From the NCBI GenBank assembly GCA_030789695.1, contig CM061142.1:804124817-804188816 (forward strand): DNA of 64,000 nucleotides, in the 5' to 3' direction. The notes below the pieces were generated by a model. The model had not been told where the DNA came from. It saw only the letters and a list, made by a program, of their open reading frames with translations, and searched no databases. This DNA is from Scilla litardierei. Taxonomy: Eukaryota; Streptophyta; Magnoliopsida; Asparagales; Asparagaceae. Positions 61,816 to 64,000 of the stretch are shown piece after piece (within the stretch, counting starts at the first letter, position 1; every line of letters begins with the position of its first letter). Both the position numbers and the translations under genes were made by a program.

Positions 61816-64000
61816 GTAACTTGTAATTATGCTAGTTACATATGTGTTTCTAGTTCAATATTTCTTGTGGAATCTAATCCATTTTGGATAATTGATTCAG
61901 GTGCCACCGACCACATAGCAAGGGACAGATGGTCCTTCGTAGAGTATCACCGGATACCCCAAGGAACGAAGTGGATCTATGTAGGAAACAACACACGTGT
62001 TGAAGTGAAAGGCGTTGGGACTTGCAAGCTAGTCTTGGACAACGGCCGCACTCTCCTACTTCATGATGTCCTCTTCGCTCCAGATATTCGAAGGAATATT
62101 ATATCTGTGGTCGTGTTAATGGGTCTTGGTTATAACTGGGTTTTTTCATGATTGTAAAGTGGACTTGTTTTGTAATAATTCCTTAATTGGTACTGGGTAT
62201 GTATTTAAAGTATTTATTGTATTAAATACAATGTATAACTCTTCATATTGTAATGAAAATTTCCTTGTTGCAAATTCTTCGACTTATGAGTCTGATATAA
62301 TTTGTTGGCATGCAAGGCTTGGTCACATTGGACCAACACGTATGGATAGACTTGCCAAACGTGGCATTCTAAGTAATGTTTCAAAAGTTGATATGTCGAC
62401 TTGCGAACATTGCCTTGTAGGGAAATCTTGTCGCAAGCCGTTTGGAACCGGCACAAGGGCCGAGGTTCCATTACAGCTCATCCATTCGGACATATGTGGT
62501 CCGATGAATGTCAAGACAAGGCGCGAGAAGTCCTATTTCATCACTTTTATTGATGATTTCACCCGATTCGGACATATCTATTTGATATCCCACAAAAGTG
62601 AAGCATTAACCTGCTTTAAGAACTATATGAGTTTAGTGGAGAATCAATTAGATCGCAAGATTAAGGTCTTGCGAACCGATAGGGGCGGTGAATATCAATC
62701 AACAAGTTTTAAGGAACTTTATGATGAAAAGGACATAGTACATCAGGTAACTATGCCTTATACTCCGCAACAAAATGGTGTTGCAGAAAGGAGAAATAGG
62801 ACTTTAATGGAAATGGTCCGTTCAATGATGGCGCAAGCTAACCTGCCAATCACCTTTTGGGGTGATGCATTATTGACGGCCGCTTTCATCTTGAACCGCG
62901 TACCCTCGAAATCAGTTAGCTCCACTCCTTATGAGTTGTGGAACCAAAGGTCTCCTGACTTAAACATTTTGAAACCTTGGGGATGTGCATCCTACGCACA
63001 TATTTCCTCCCATAAGTATGGCAAACTTGGGCCAAGGGGAAGGAAATGTATCTTTATACGATACGCAGAAAACTCCAAAGGTTATGTTTTCGTTAGTCAG
63101 GAAGACAATGGAGGTCTAATTGAGTTTGAGTCGAGGGATGTCACTTTCTTGGAAAACGAGTTTCCAAGACAGGGCGAAATAAGTCAGGACTTATCTCTAT
63201 TTGAGATTAATGATCAAGGAGGATTACCTCATTCGAGTGGGAGAATTCTAGGTGAAGAAGAAAATACGTTTCAAACTTCACCAATGGATGATACGAATGA
63301 CACTAATCCTATTCCATACGGGAATAATGATCTAAGTGGGAGCATTTCTAATGACATTCCAAGTGGGAGTGATATTAGAATTGATCTGAATTCGAGTCAA
63401 CAAGGACTTGAAGAATCTCAAATACGACGTAGTAGTCGTACAAGGTTGGCTCCTCTAAGATTTGAGGATGAATTTCCGCAAACCTTTATGACTTTACTAC
63501 AAGATGATGACGAGCCTGCTACTTTCAAACAGGCCGTATCATGCCCTGCGAAAGACAAATGGATGGAAGCGATGAAGGAAGGGTTGGAATCCATGAAAGT
63601 TAACCAAGTCTGGGACTTAGTTGACTTACCCAGAGGACGTAGAGCTATTGGGAACAAATGGGTTCTCAAGATCAAGCATAAGGCTGATGGCTCTATTGAC
63701 AGATATAAAGCTCGCCTTGTCGCCCAAGGTTTTACGCAACAGGAAGGGATAGACTACGAAGAGACCTTCTCACCTATTGTCTGTTTTACCTCGATTCGCC
63801 TGATTCTGGCAATGGTAGCTTGCTTAGACCTCAAATTACATTAGATGGATGTAAAGACTGCATTTCTCAATGGAGAATTGGACGAGGAGATCTATATGGA
63901 ACAACCATCAGGGTTTGTAAAAGAAGGAAACGAACATAAGGTTTGTAAACTTCGTAAATCCATATATGGTCTTAAACAATCCTCGAGGCAATGGTATATA
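61816..64000 (+). pseudogene. Cop-4 protease, integrase and partial RT
   Basis: Protease motif FWIIDSGATDHIARD near 61881-61925, then VGNNTRVEVKGVGTCKLVLD. A frameshift in a T-run near 62145 leads to the pre-integrase segment WHARLGHIGPTRMDRLAKRG with CEHCLVGK, and an integrase core with all three acidic residues visible (LIHSDICGPM, VLRTDRGGEYQ, PQQNGVAERRNRTLMEMVRS). The RT begins at WDLVDLPRGRRAIGNKW. A TAG at 63842-63844 replaces the codon before [20 protein letters not shown]. The window ends at [11 protein letters not shown], before the catalytic YVDD box. Confidence 0.87.

Larger units (their letters stand above)
57045..64000 (+). mobile_element. Cop-4: copia element, runs off the window
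   Basis: 5' LTR 57045-57594, PBS, a long leader with a solo LTR insertion, gag from 60966, protease, integrase and RT up to the window end. The copia domain order is clear. I do not assign the lineage firmly. Stops and frameshifts in each domain show it is inactive. Confidence 0.87.

Overview
This window is nuclear DNA from a plant, probably an angiosperm; the species cannot be read from it. I see no host gene, tRNA, rRNA or bacterial-type operon. Everything I can interpret is LTR retrotransposon, one MITE and repeats. The plant origin rests on Ty1/copia gag-pol of plant type, on Tat- and Athila-like Ty3/gypsy sequence, and on primer-binding sites (PBS) matching plant initiator tRNA-Met (TGGTATCAGAGC) and tRNA-Asp (TGGCGCCGTTGCCGGGGA).

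The window is a stack of nested insertions, resolved from TG...CA ends, PBS/PPT signals and target-site duplications (TSDs). The outermost layer is a Tat-like gypsy element, Tat-2 (+; 31905-32261 and 39857-44794), with two spliced antisense pseudogenes and a truncated 3' LTR. Left of it, copia element Cop-1 (-; 23646-31904) entered antisense gene B. Cop-1 was entered by Athila-like Ath-2 (-; 19509-23645), which abuts Tat-like Tat-1 (-; 1-19508). Tat-1's 215-bp tandem array was split by Athila-like Ath-1 (-; 4967-13104; TSD GTGGC), whose 3' LTR holds a Tourist-like MITE (6076-6906; TSD TAA). Cop-1's 5' LTR holds a 2.5-kb Del/Tekay-like solo LTR (28031-30533; TSD CGTCC). Inside Tat-2, gag-only copia Cop-2 (+; 32262-39856; TSD CGTGT) sits in an intron of gene B. 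To the right, copia Cop-3 (+; 44795-57044) entered the Tat-2 LTR. Cop-3's gag is split by Ath-3 (+; 48288-56321; TSD TAGTT) and its 3' part by copia Cop-4 (+; 57045 to beyond 64000). Cop-4's leader holds a solo LTR of the Cop-1 family (58662-60380; TSD CATGC).

Most coding sequence is broken. Two single-ORF proteins stay open: Ath-1 (263 aa) and Ath-3 (532 aa), related gag-like proteins of otherwise non-coding elements. Cop-1 and Cop-4 keep recognisable protease, integrase and reverse transcriptase with stops and frameshifts.

The most unusual signal is a shared promoter architecture. LTRs of five families from both superfamilies carry arrays of short dyad-symmetric motifs whose centres lie 21-22 bp apart. 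The arrays end about 50-120 bp upstream of a TATA-like box. The motifs differ by family: ACTCGGCCGAGT (Ath-1, Ath-3), ACCGACTAG/CTAGTCGGT (Del-like solo LTR and Cop-3), AGTCGACT (Cop-1 family) and CCACTCGATAAGTGG (Cop-4). The Del-like gypsy LTR and the Cop-3 copia LTR share not just the pattern but an alignable module of about 80 bp.
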